Shown here in pieces: positions 9,808 to 18,743 of a stretch of DNA of 64,000 nt. Below the pieces are notes generated by a model, which was given only the letters and a program-made list of their open reading frames with translations, was not told the origin of the DNA and searched no databases. This stretch comes from a virus. How positions within the stretch are numbered: the first letter of the stretch is position 1; the number at the start of each line of letters is the position of its first letter. The stretch spans positions 48,563-112,562 of IMG/VR virus record IMGVR_UViG_3300035183_000460, one strand, 5' to 3'. The position numbers and the translations under genes are program-made.

Positions 9808-11670
9808 ATGACAAGTAGCTCTAAAGAACTATTTGATAAATTAAGAATATCTTTATTAAATATTGATCCTGTAGCGTTTGTTGAATCCTATTTAACATTG
9901 GACGGACATCCATTTTCATTAACTAATAATGGATATAAACCCTTTGCAGATATTTATAGATATGTTGGCATTAAAGCATTAGAACCAGATTCTAAACCTG
10001 TTATTTTAGTAAAAGGTCGTCAGGTAGGCGGTACAACAATGGCAACCGCTTTGGAAATGTATTTTATGGGCAGCGGATTATTTGGTACAGGAAATAAGCC
10101 TCCAATTAGAATCATACACGCTTTTCCTCAATTGGAAGTTGCTGCAGCATATTCTAAAACTAAATTAAATCCAATGATTTCTGGGTCAGTTCGTAGAGAC
10201 TCACATTCAAAAAAATCTGGAGAAAAAAACAAATCTTATTTGCAATCATTATTAGATACTACAACAGATACAAATAATTCTTTACATTTTAAACAGTTTG
10301 TTGGTGGTAATCATATTTGGATTGAATCTACAGGTTTAGATGCTGACCGTCTTCGTGGTCGTACCGCAGATGTTATTTTTTTTGATGAATGTCAAGATAT
10401 TCCAGATGTTGCAATTAACAATGCAACTAAAATGCTTTCACAGGCAAAATATGGTGCTATTGGATCTGGGGTTCAAATGTATTTTGGTACTCCTAAGAAA
10501 AAAGGATCTGGATATCACAAAATGTGGCTGGCATCCAACCAACAATATTATTATCTTGGTTGTGAAAAATGTAAAAAACATTTTCCTTTATATACACCAG
10601 AATCAGATGATTGGGAGAAAATTTGGTTGTATGAATACATTGTAAGATGTACTCACTGCAATCATGAACAAGATAAAAGACAGGCTGCTGAGAGAGGTAA
10701 ATGGGTAGCATCTACTAATACAGAAGACGCTATTTATATAGGATTTCATATTAATCAATTATATATGCCTTTATTGAAAAAGGAGCATATTTTATCACAA
10801 AAACCTGGAGTACATCCAACTGCAACTGAAAGATCTTATCGTAATGAAGTTTTAGGAGAATTTTTTCAAGGAGATGCAAGTCCTATTACTCCAGAAGAAA
10901 TTAGAATTAATTGTGGTGATATTGAAAGGAAATTTAGAGCAAGAATACAACCAAATGAAGAAAAAATGGTTGTATTAGGAATTGACTATGGTGCTAGATC
11001 TGATTTAGAGCAATTAGCAAATCCAAATACATCTAAGATTCAGGGACAATCATATAGTACTGCAGTTGTTTTATCAGTTAAAGGTCCCGGTCTATTATCT
11101 ATAGAATTCGCTACAAAATTTAAAAGAAATGATATGGATAGTAAAAAGGGAATTATTGATCAAATAATGAGGCAATATAGTGTAAATTTAGCAATTGGAG
11201 ATATAGGATATTCAAATGATTTTTCTACTATGCTTCATAACAGTTATGGTGACAGATATATCGTATCTAGAGCTCATAATAAAGTAAATAATCACATAAA
11301 GTATAATAAGGATTCATATCCTAAAGAATTAGTTTTTGAGAGAGATTTTTATATTAGCGAATTATTTGAAATTATGAAAAAAGGACAAATAAGGTTTCCA
11401 TTAGGAGATTTTGAAAAAGTAGGATGGTTAATAAATCATTGTTCTAGCATGGAAATTAAATCGTCTATATCTAGATCTGGAGATCCAACTGTTCATTATG
11501 TTAAAGGTAGTACACCTAATGATGGATTTATGGCATTACTAAATGCTTATTTAGCATATAAGTTTTTATTAACTGACGGATTTACAAATTTTAACCCATT
11601 ATTACAAAAACAAGAATTAAAAAATAATAAGCCTTTGGCTGTAATTGGATTTATTCCTCGTAGATTTTAA
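9808..11670 (+). CDS. terL: Terminase large subunit (DNA-packaging ATPase/nuclease), 620 aa
   Basis: This is the motor that pumps DNA into proheads and cuts the concatemer. The N-terminal ATPase shows a Walker A variant KGRQVGGTT (about 69-77) and Walker B VIFFDECQD (about 189-197) with the catalytic Glu. A four-Cys zinc knuckle is inserted at C252/C255 and C281/C284, a feature of GpA-like large terminases. The C-terminal RNase H-like nuclease starts at VLGIDYGARSD (catalytic Asp about 393), with a second acidic site in AIGDIGYSND (about 465). The length is normal for the family. No intron or intein interrupts it, unlike in many phages. Confidence 0.95.
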   Translation: MTSSSKELFDKLRISLLNIDPVAFVESYLTLDGHPFSLTNNGYKPFADIYRYVGIKALEPDSKPVILVKGRQVGGTTMATALEMYFMGSGLFGTGNKPPIRIIHAFPQLEVAAAYSKTKLNPMISGSVRRDSHSKKSGEKNKSYLQSLLDTTTDTNNSLHFKQFVGGNHIWIESTGLDADRLRGRTADVIFFDECQDIPDVAINNATKMLSQAKYGAIGSGVQMYFGTPKKKGSGYHKMWLASNQQYYYLGCEKCKKHFPLYTPESDDWEKIWLYEYIVRCTHCNHEQDKRQAAERGKWVASTNTEDAIYIGFHINQLYMPLLKKEHILSQKPGVHPTATERSYRNEVLGEFFQGDASPITPEEIRINCGDIERKFRARIQPNEEKMVVLGIDYGARSDLEQLANPNTSKIQGQSYSTAVVLSVKGPGLLSIEFATKFKRNDMDSKKGIIDQIMRQYSVNLAIGDIGYSNDFSTMLHNSYGDRYIVSRAHNKVNNHIKYNKDSYPKELVFERDFYISELFEIMKKGQIRFPLGDFEKVGWLINHCSSMEIKSSISRSGDPTVHYVKGSTPNDGFMALLNAYLAYKFLLTDGFTNFNPLLQKQELKNNKPLAVIGFIPRRF

Positions 11671-11977
11671 ATATTTAATTGTTTTATGCAAATAAAACAA
11701 TAAGATTCGTTATAATGATCATTTACATATAATTTAATGTATTGTTATATATTTTCACAATAGTATATGTTTTCATTATAACCAACTATTATACTGATAT
11801 ATCTAAAGATAGAATATACATTGAAAATAAATAAATAACTTTATATATTTTGCTATGAAAACACAAAAAGTATAGACGTCAGAACATCAATAAGTCTATT
11901 TTACAGTATAAATAATGATAGTTACAAGATATCTACATTATATTGTTAATAATTGACAGTCTACTATAAAAGGAAAT
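11671..11977 (+). promoter_or_regulatory. Intergenic region terL-portal: hairpin with GCAA loop (11679-11700) and TATAAATA box (11907-11914)
   Basis: This 307-base gap has no gene. Just after the terL stop there is a perfect 9-bp stem TTGTTTTAT/ATAAAACAA closed by a GCAA (GNRA-type) tetraloop. It has no U-tract, so mRNA 3'-end protection is as likely as termination. TATAAATA at 11907-11914 lies 63 nt before the portal ATG and is a candidate late promoter. The portal start has an AAAAGGAAAT Shine-Dalgarno. The rest of the gap is featureless AT-rich DNA. Confidence 0.35.
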
Positions 11978-13735
11978 ATGTCTTTTATTAAATCAAAATC
12001 AGAAAAGTTCTTAGAGCGTAGAGGAAATGTTCCTCAAATTAGTGCTATAATGGCACAATCAGTATCAGAATATAGACGTGATATGTTAGCAAACGAAGTT
12101 GCTCACGGATTATTTTCAGATGGATCAGATAGAAATATAAAAAATGAATTAACTGATGCTGGAAATGTTACATCATCAGTTGGCATTATTAAAAATGCAC
12201 AGGTTACTACCACTAATTATCGTGGTAACAATGATACAGTAAAACAAACACCTGAAATTTATTCTCCTTTATGGTTAAATTCAAATCTTAATTTACCAAG
12301 AGATCGTGCAACTATTAATGCGTGGTGTCGTAGTTTTTATGCATTAAATCCATTTGTTCATAATGCTATAAATCTTCATAGTACATATCCTATTAGCAAA
12401 TTAAATATAAAATGTGCCAACAAGGAAGTTGAAAATTTCTTTAATGATATGATTGAAGAAATTGATTTGATGAATATTTGTGTTCAAATAGCACAAGAAT
12501 TTTGGTTATTAGGAGAAGCTTTTGTTTATGCCGAATTAGATATTTCTAAGGGAAAATGGAGTAGGTTATTTATTCAAAATCCTGACTACATGATAGTTAA
12601 ACGTACAGCAATAGCATCAGATCCTATAATAATGTTAAGACCTGATGAAAATTTGAAACGAATAGTATTTTCTAATAAGCCGTCAGATATTGAGCAAAGA
12701 AAGCAATTAAATAATCATATTATTGATTGTGTTAAGCGTGGAGAAAATATTCCTTTAGATGGATTCAATGTTTCTCATTTATCAAGAAAAATTAGCCCAT
12801 ATGAAATTCGTGGAACCGGTTTACCTGTATGTATTTTTCGTCAATTAATGCTTTTTGATAAACTTCGTGAAAGCAAATATGCTCAAGCCGATAATATGAT
12901 TAATCCGCTAACATTAGTTAAAGTTGGTGGCGGTGATGGTGGATATAAGCCTACTTTTGCTGATCTTGAAAATTGGAGATCGATTTTTGAAGAAGCTCAA
13001 TATGATAAAGATTTTAAAATATTTACTCATGAAGGTGTTACTATAGAGCGTATTGGTGCAGGTAGTGGCATATATGATATTTCTTCTGATATTACTCAAT
13101 TAGTTAAAGAAATTTATACAGGTTTGCAAGTTCCATCAGTATTAATGGATGGCGGATCTGATACCACTTATGCAAACGGAGGGGTAGCTTTAGATGTATT
13201 AAGACAACGCTATATGCAGTTTAGAAATATGTTAGCAATATGGCTAAAAAGAAAAATATTTGCTCCAATTTCTAAATTACAAGGATTTTATGAATATAAG
13301 GGTAATGGTAATAAATCTGAAAAGCAATTAATCGTGCCAGAAGTAGAATGGAATCATATGTCATTATTTGATGCTGGCGATTATATTCAAAATTTGATTA
13401 ATTTAACTCAAGGAGAAGGTGAAGCAAAACGTGTATCATTGACTACATTATATAAGTCGCTAGGACTAGAATGGGAAGATGAAATGCGTAAAATGCGTAA
13501 AGAGGCTATTTGTGCTGCTATTGCTAAAAAAGAAAAAGCAGCATTAGAGGCAATGGATTTGACAGCATTGAGATCTTTAAGTGATGATGATGAGATTATG
13601 GAGCCATCATCTACCAATGAATCTGCTGTACCTGGTGAACCGTCTGGAGAAAAATCTGATTTAGGTACGTTACCAGGAATGGAATCACCAACTGCATCTC
13701 CATCTATGCCTCCTGCAACTCCACCTACATCATAA
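11978..13735 (+). CDS. Portal protein, 585 aa
   Basis: The portal forms the dodecameric ring at the head vertex through which DNA enters and leaves. The call rests on the family-like central region. It includes a helical clip/stem portion (INAWCRSFYALNPFVHNAIN near 110), VENFFNDMIEEIDLMNICVQ, then the wing segment GEAFVYAELD, FIQNPDYMIV and the SDTTYANGGVALDVLR region around 390. The size and position directly after terL are typical. The C-terminal 50 residues are a Ser/Pro/Thr-rich tail that looks disordered. It is preceded by a 307-nt gap and followed by a 254-nt gap, so it is probably transcribed as its own unit. Confidence 0.88.
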   Translation: MSFIKSKSEKFLERRGNVPQISAIMAQSVSEYRRDMLANEVAHGLFSDGSDRNIKNELTDAGNVTSSVGIIKNAQVTTTNYRGNNDTVKQTPEIYSPLWLNSNLNLPRDRATINAWCRSFYALNPFVHNAINLHSTYPISKLNIKCANKEVENFFNDMIEEIDLMNICVQIAQEFWLLGEAFVYAELDISKGKWSRLFIQNPDYMIVKRTAIASDPIIMLRPDENLKRIVFSNKPSDIEQRKQLNNHIIDCVKRGENIPLDGFNVSHLSRKISPYEIRGTGLPVCIFRQLMLFDKLRESKYAQADNMINPLTLVKVGGGDGGYKPTFADLENWRSIFEEAQYDKDFKIFTHEGVTIERIGAGSGIYDISSDITQLVKEIYTGLQVPSVLMDGGSDTTYANGGVALDVLRQRYMQFRNMLAIWLKRKIFAPISKLQGFYEYKGNGNKSEKQLIVPEVEWNHMSLFDAGDYIQNLINLTQGEGEAKRVSLTTLYKSLGLEWEDEMRKMRKEAICAAIAKKEKAALEAMDLTALRSLSDDDEIMEPSSTNESAVPGEPSGEKSDLGTLPGMESPTASPSMPPATPPTS

Positions 13736-13989
13736 TATAGATTATAGGCGGCAAATAATCATTAGTTTATTATTGTTATTTTGATGTTATAATGTACTTA
13801 TTAACATACATCACACTATATTTATAATTGTATTAATAATTACATATTGAGCAACATGAGATATGTATCATAAGACTATACAAAGAAATCTTATAATCAT
13901 ACTATTTTGGTAGTCTGAATACATAAGACTATGTATATTTAGGTATCAATTATGTTAAATATACTAGTTACATTAGTATTGGAGTATTT

Positions 13990-15210
13990 ATGAATAAAAT
14001 AGCTCAGAGAAGAAGTCTACTCAGTAAATTGCGTGAAAAATTAGATATTGGTGGTCATGCTGCTGAAATGTTTAGTCCTACATTTGCTAAAATTATGGAA
14101 GATCTAAATAATATTGATGATTCTATTAGAGAAATATTATTAGAATCTGATTTAAAGGGTTTACTTGCAGAGGCAAGATCTAATTTTAATCGTCGAGAAT
14201 ATATGTTATCAGTTTCAAAATTAAAAGATTTTCATACAATATTAGATAAAATTTATAAGATTCTTAGTAATTTTAAAGCAGATGTTTCTCGTGTTCATGA
14301 AGAATTTTTATTTAAAGATTTAGATGAAGAAACAAAACAAAGTTTGCTTGGATTAAAATCAAAATTTGATACAACTGCATCTTTATCTAATATCTTGTTT
14401 AAAGAAGCAGGCATTTTAGATTGGTGGTATACTATTACTACTGATCGTGGTAAAGCTATGAGGGCTTGGGAAAAAAGATATCCTGATAAAATGAGACAAT
14501 TAAAATCTCAAACAGATTTATTAATTTCTAGGTCTGAGCAGCTTTTTGATCTACTATTAAAAGAATTAAAAAATATGTCTTGGGCTCGCGCCAAAAGAAA
14601 AGTTGAAGACTATTTAAAATCATCTGAAAAATTCATTAAAAAATATGAAGAATATAATAAACAATTTAAACAATATTATGTAGATAATATTAAAAATTTT
14701 GTTGAAAAATTACAACTAGAAACATCTAAAAAAGTTGTAACTGATGACGATGAAGGTAAGCAATTAATTTCTTTGCCTAAGACAGAACCTATTAAGCCAA
14801 AGATACCTACCGAACAGGCTAAACAAGAATCTTTGAGTAAGTTAGACACTATTTATGGTCCTGATACAGAAACTGCTGAAAAAAGGCGCCAGAAAGCTGA
14901 ATTAAGAAAAGAATTAGAGTATGCCGAACAACAGAAAAAAAAGCAACTTGCAGAGGAAAGTGCAAAAAATACAGTAGATAAAGATAAAGAAAAAAATACA
15001 GTAGATAAAGAAAAAGATAAAGATAACGATAAAAATGTAAAATCATCAAAATCTTCTCATCAGAGATTTCTAAATACTTTAGAGATATTAGCAAATGAGC
15101 ATCCTATAATTTTAGCTAAAGAAATATATAAATACGCTAAATATATAGAAAATACAGACAAACAAACTAGTTTAAAACTTTTTAAAATTGTTGATGGTAT
15201 TATAAAGTAA
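13990..15210 (+). CDS. Helical protein, 406 aa, with recurrent two-helix module at C-terminus
   Basis: Unrecognised. It is long-helical throughout (about 1-240) with tryptophans at DWWYTITTDRGKAMRAWEKR (about 143-162). A lysine/glutamate/aspartate-rich low-complexity linker follows (VDKDKEKNTVDKEKDKDNDK, about 328-350). The last 50 residues form another helical hairpin (FLNTLEILANEHPIILAKEI) resembling the module in several neighbours. The ATG has the SD GGAG. Its stop overlaps the ATG of the lysin gene, so the two are coupled. This suggests an internal virion protein or a partner of the lysin, but function is unknown. Confidence 0.5.
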   Translation: MNKIAQRRSLLSKLREKLDIGGHAAEMFSPTFAKIMEDLNNIDDSIREILLESDLKGLLAEARSNFNRREYMLSVSKLKDFHTILDKIYKILSNFKADVSRVHEEFLFKDLDEETKQSLLGLKSKFDTTASLSNILFKEAGILDWWYTITTDRGKAMRAWEKRYPDKMRQLKSQTDLLISRSEQLFDLLLKELKNMSWARAKRKVEDYLKSSEKFIKKYEEYNKQFKQYYVDNIKNFVEKLQLETSKKVVTDDDEGKQLISLPKTEPIKPKIPTEQAKQESLSKLDTIYGPDTETAEKRRQKAELRKELEYAEQQKKKQLAEESAKNTVDKDKEKNTVDKEKDKDNDKNVKSSKSSHQRFLNTLEILANEHPIILAKEIYKYAKYIENTDKQTSLKLFKIVDGIIK

Positions 15211-15980
15211 TGGGTCAAAGAGTTCCACGTATTAGAACAGAAGTCTCTGAATCAGAACTGGTAAAAGCATTAATTGATGCTTGGCAGAAACTTTTTGGTT
15301 CTATGCCAACTAAAGAACAAATAGCTATGCTATTGGCACAAAATGCTTTGGAAACTGGGCATAGAAGAAGTATGTGGAACTACAATATTGGTAATGTAAC
15401 TACTGATGGCAAAGGAAAATACAATTATTTTGATGATCTTACAACAAATGAACAAATTTCTCCAGGTAAATGGAAGAAAATGAATTTGAAGTATCGTGCT
15501 TTTAATACTTTAGAGGAGGGTGCGTTAGATTATATTCAATTTTTGAAAAATAATTATGCTAATGCATGGCAGCATATAATAAATCCAAATCCAGAAGAAT
15601 ATTCTAAAGCATTAAAAAAAGCCGGATATTATACTGCAGATGAAATTCCATATACACAAAATATGGTTAGTTTGTTTTCACATTTTAATAAGTCGCCTGA
15701 ATATGATAAAGTAAAATCTGGAATTACAGAAGAATCAAACGTGATGGTAAATAACGATTCTATATCTAATAAATCTAATTTTATTATGAAAATAAAGGAC
15801 TTGTTAGATGAGTTAATGGTATCATTATCATCGTTAGAAAAATATAATATTGTTAAAAAACAAAAATTAAATATTAATACTTTTTCATATATAGATAGGG
15901 CGTATAAAAATAAAAAAATTGCTAGGAAAAATTTTATTAAAATAATGGATAAAATATGGTATCCGAACAAGAATGTTTAA
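15210..15980 (+). CDS. Glucosaminidase-like peptidoglycan hydrolase, 256 aa
   Basis: Residues 15-150 match the glucosaminidase/lysozyme-superfamily pattern. LLAQNALETGHRRSMWNYNIGN (about 41-62) holds the probable catalytic Glu48. It is followed by YRAFNTLEEGALDYIQFL (about 95-112) and a GYYTADEIPYT segment (about 139-149), as in flagellar FlgJ-type and phage N-acetylglucosaminidases. The enzyme would cleave glycan strands. There is no signal peptide. A location in the head and portal region, not with a holin, favours a virion-carried enzyme acting at DNA entry, though an endolysin role is possible. The C-terminal 80 residues are Lys/Ile/Asn-rich and may anchor it. Confidence 0.78.
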   Translation: MGQRVPRIRTEVSESELVKALIDAWQKLFGSMPTKEQIAMLLAQNALETGHRRSMWNYNIGNVTTDGKGKYNYFDDLTTNEQISPGKWKKMNLKYRAFNTLEEGALDYIQFLKNNYANAWQHIINPNPEEYSKALKKAGYYTADEIPYTQNMVSLFSHFNKSPEYDKVKSGITEESNVMVNNDSISNKSNFIMKIKDLLDELMVSLSSLEKYNIVKKQKLNINTFSYIDRAYKNKKIARKNFIKIMDKIWYPNKNV

Positions 15981-16339
15981 ATTTGGCGTCAGAATTAAGT
16001 AGTAAAGAACATACTTTTGCAGAATACATTGCCAAATTATTTACAGGAAAATTAATTGAATTATATGTTGGTGATTCATATGAGCATATTACTTTAGATC
16101 AGCATTCTTCACAATATCCTGCAGTGTTTTGTGGTAAAGTAGTTGGAGCATATAAAGAATGTTTAATTATAAATTCTGTTTATGTTAAAGAAAAACAAAT
16201 TACATTTGGTAAAATAATATTAATTAATGAAAGATCTATTAAAGCTTTAAGTGAAGTTGATGGAAAAGGTAAATTACAAGAATTATTTTTGAGTAGTGCC
16301 GATACAGTTAGGGTAATAAAAGATTTGGTTGGTAAATAA
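15956..16339 (+). CDS. Hypothetical small beta-rich protein, 127 aa
   Basis: The ATG lies 25 nt inside the end of the lysin gene and the stop overlaps the next ATG, so it sits in a coupled chain of four genes (13990-17022). After a 20-residue helix the protein is a run of strands (FTGKLIELYVGD, AVFCGKVVGAYKECLIINSV, ITFGKIILINERSIKAL). This layout resembles a small SH3- or Sm-like barrel, but no diagnostic motif is present. Function unknown. Confidence 0.5.
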   Translation: MVSEQECLNLASELSSKEHTFAEYIAKLFTGKLIELYVGDSYEHITLDQHSSQYPAVFCGKVVGAYKECLIINSVYVKEKQITFGKIILINERSIKALSEVDGKGKLQELFLSSADTVRVIKDLVGK

Positions 16340-17022
16340 TGAATGAAAATTATATTTATAAAATCGCTTATATTAAAAAATTGCCTGGCAATAAATGGAG
16401 AGTCCTTTCAGAAAAAGGAAAAAATTTAGGAACATATGATTCAAAAGAAGAGGCAGAAAAGCGATTAAAACAAATTGAAATGTTTAAACATATGAAAAAA
16501 AAGAAGGCTTCTGTTATTGATTTAACAGATGTAGATAATTTTAGTCTATCTGCAATTATGAGAAAAATGAGAAAAGAATGTTCTAATGAACAGATATTAG
16601 ACTTTCTTAAAATTTATAAAAATTATTTTGATGATGCTATTAAAAGGGGATTGGAAAATCCAGAAAAATTATCTTTATCAAAATCATTGGTAGATTTTAA
16701 TAAAATTAATCCAATAAAAATAAATAAAAATGTAATTAAAACTGCAGCTATTACAGAGCTTGGAAATCCTGCTCAAGTAGGTCAATATTTAGCTAATATT
16801 ATTAAATTTATATTAAGAAGGATATCTGAAAAAAATCGTGTAAAAGCAATTTTAAATCTTAAAAGTAAATTATATAATTTAAATGTTAATGAAATTGCTT
16901 CTAAGCAAATGCCAGCATCATCTGCACTTGGACAATCTATTACTTTAGTTAAACATATTTTATTTAATCATGATCCTAAATATGTTAAAGAAGTTATTGA
17001 TAACATAATAATAAACTTATAA
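16339..17022 (+). CDS. Hypothetical protein, 227 aa, with N-terminal KWRVLSEKGKNLG module
   Basis: Residues 8-48 form a compact beta-alpha unit: KLPGNKWRVLSEKGKNLGTY, then DSKEEAEKRLKQIEMFK. A cell- and phage-wide mini-domain of this type often tops phage structural proteins. The remainder is basic and helical. The start overlaps the upstream stop (TAATG). A new gene begins 9 nt downstream. No catalytic motif is visible. A DNA- or capsid-binding role would be speculation. Confidence 0.5.
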   Translation: MNENYIYKIAYIKKLPGNKWRVLSEKGKNLGTYDSKEEAEKRLKQIEMFKHMKKKKASVIDLTDVDNFSLSAIMRKMRKECSNEQILDFLKIYKNYFDDAIKRGLENPEKLSLSKSLVDFNKINPIKINKNVIKTAAITELGNPAQVGQYLANIIKFILRRISEKNRVKAILNLKSKLYNLNVNEIASKQMPASSALGQSITLVKHILFNHDPKYVKEVIDNIIINL

Positions 17023-17031
17023 TGATAAAAA

Positions 17032-17766
17032 ATGATAAAACGATTTAGAAAAGTAACAAATAATTTGTATAGAGGCGGTGCTCCATCAGTAAAAGATGTA
17101 GTTAAGCTTAATAAATTATTTGGTATACAAAAAATTGTAAGTTTAGATGCTTCTGCAGGAGAAAAAATACATAATATATGCAAAATGTTAAACATAGAAC
17201 ATATTATTATTCCTTTAGATGGTTCTAGAAAAAGTATATTTAATTTATTTTCTTATGATTTAAAAGAATTATTGGATAGTGGTGTTCCTACATTTGTACA
17301 TTGTCAAGAAGGCAAAGATAGAACTGGTTTTGTTATAGCATTATTTAAATGTAAATATTTAAATGTAGATCCTTCAGATGCTATTAAAGAAGCGGAAGGT
17401 TTAGGGTTTGGTAAAGGAGTATCTCCATCTGTTATTAATCTATATAAAAAAATAATTAATTCAAATGCAGACATAAATAATTCTGATATTGTATCAAATG
17501 AAAGAGAGTATATACAAGATGAAAAATCATCTGCTTTAGATAGAGCAGATAGGGGTTCTTTTGCTCCTTATCTAGATAAGACTAGGCAATATCCATACGA
17601 TTCGGTATATCAATATCAAAATAGACAGGGAGATACTAGAGATAGTTGCAATGAAAAATATTATGTAAAAACCACACATATTCCGTTAGTTGGATTGTAT
17701 GATAATACTTCTGGGATAAAAGGAGTTGGACCAGTAGAAATTGGTGGAGGTTTTGTTGGAATATAA
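17032..17766 (+). CDS. Dual-specificity / tyrosine phosphatase-like protein, 244 aa
   Basis: The protein carries the cysteine-phosphatase P-loop HCQEGKDRTG at about 90-99 (C91-x5-R97, the CX5R signature). Upstream lie NNLYRGGAPS and IVSLDASAGEK, typical of the DSP/PTP fold; D63 in IIPLDGSRKS may be the general acid. The family removes phosphate from Tyr/Ser/Thr, phosphoinositides or RNA 5' ends. The C-terminal 80 residues are a separate Gly/Asp/Tyr-rich tail ending in GGGFVGI, possibly tethering it to the virion. A phosphatase inside a head gene cluster is unusual. The alternative, a catalytically inactive structural copy, is unlikely with the P-loop intact. Confidence 0.8.
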   Translation: MIKRFRKVTNNLYRGGAPSVKDVVKLNKLFGIQKIVSLDASAGEKIHNICKMLNIEHIIIPLDGSRKSIFNLFSYDLKELLDSGVPTFVHCQEGKDRTGFVIALFKCKYLNVDPSDAIKEAEGLGFGKGVSPSVINLYKKIINSNADINNSDIVSNEREYIQDEKSSALDRADRGSFAPYLDKTRQYPYDSVYQYQNRQGDTRDSCNEKYYVKTTHIPLVGLYDNTSGIKGVGPVEIGGGFVGI

Positions 17767-17839
17767 TCATATTTTAAGTAAATATAATAATTATAAGTAC
17801 AATATTAATATTAAAATTCAATAGATGTTGGAAAAATAA

Positions 17840-18457
17840 ATGAAAAAAGTAGGACTCTCCATAGAAATGTCATATGATATAACTGATGCTGAAAAACAAC
17901 AGGCAGAAAAAGCTGTTTATGCATTTAAACAATCTCTAAAAGTTTTAAAACAAGCTAAAGATCATTTAAATATTATGCTTACTCCATTTAAAGATCATCC
18001 AGATATATCAGAAGATCAAATATTTAAATTTAGAGCAGCATTAAGGCGTTATCGTGATAAATCTATAGAAAATTTTAATAATTTTAAAATTATGGCATTC
18101 AAATGCATTACATTAATGCAAATGTTTTCTTTTGATACTCAAATTTATAAATTAATGAAATCATTTATTGCTTCGATTGAAAAATTAGAAATAGAGGTAA
18201 ATAAATTTGCAGACTTGTTTTCAAATTTAAAATCAAAAGAATTTGTATCAGATATTGTAAAAAGTATTGAGTCTATTAAGAAAGAATGCGACAATATTTA
18301 TAATATTGTTGATTCTCGTCTTATAAGTCATATTAGTACTAATATATTAGCTACTAATTGGGTAGATGAAGTTGGTAAAAAAATTAATAAATCAATAGAG
18401 TATAAAGCTCCATTGATTATTGATTTGTTTAATAAACACAATAATGAAAATAGTTAG
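17840..18457 (+). CDS. Hypothetical all-helical protein, 205 aa
   Basis: The protein consists of four or five long amphipathic helices with abundant Lys/Glu/Asn and a conserved-looking FDTQIYKLMKSFIASIEKLE centre. No membrane segment or enzymatic motif is visible. A 73-nt gap precedes it and a 124-nt AT-rich gap follows, so it stands alone. It could be an inner-capsid or core protein given its position before the protease-scaffold gene, but I do not recognise it. Confidence 0.45.
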   Translation: MKKVGLSIEMSYDITDAEKQQAEKAVYAFKQSLKVLKQAKDHLNIMLTPFKDHPDISEDQIFKFRAALRRYRDKSIENFNNFKIMAFKCITLMQMFSFDTQIYKLMKSFIASIEKLEIEVNKFADLFSNLKSKEFVSDIVKSIESIKKECDNIYNIVDSRLISHISTNILATNWVDEVGKKINKSIEYKAPLIIDLFNKHNNENS

Positions 18458-18581
18458 TAATAATATTAAAAATAATTCTATGAATATTATAATATAGGTG
18501 TTGTATAACTATTTTAGTTGCTTTTTGGTAATAATTAGTTATAATTGTGTGATTATTAAATAATCTTTATAAGGATATATA

Positions 18582-18743
18582 ATGTTTATTAAACATGGTG
18601 ATGGTAAAATAATCTCAGTTTTTAAAAAAGAAGATATTGACGAACAACAAAAAACAGCAATTAATGAAGTCGAAAGTGAAATAAAAAAAGAATCATATAT
18701 AGATCATAAAGATCTTAAAAGTAAAGAACAGAGGTTTAATTAA
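18582..18743 (+). CDS. Small protein, 53 aa, coupled to the protease-scaffold gene
   Basis: ATG 18582 follows the SD AAGGATATATA, and the frame reads MFIKHGDGKIISVFKKEDI onward to TAA 18741-18743. The last base of that stop is the first base of the next ATG, so it is probably translationally coupled to the protease. The product is very charged (Lys/Glu/Asp) and helical after a short beta hairpin. T4-like phages also carry tiny prohead-core genes just upstream of the head protease. Equivalence is inferred from position only. Confidence 0.6.
   Translation: MFIKHGDGKIISVFKKEDIDEQQKTAINEVESEIKKESYIDHKDLKSKEQRFN

Noticed and set aside
13990-15210. Tape-measure protein
   Set aside because: Helical but much too short and lacking hydrophobic repeats; it is also upstream of the capsid genes.
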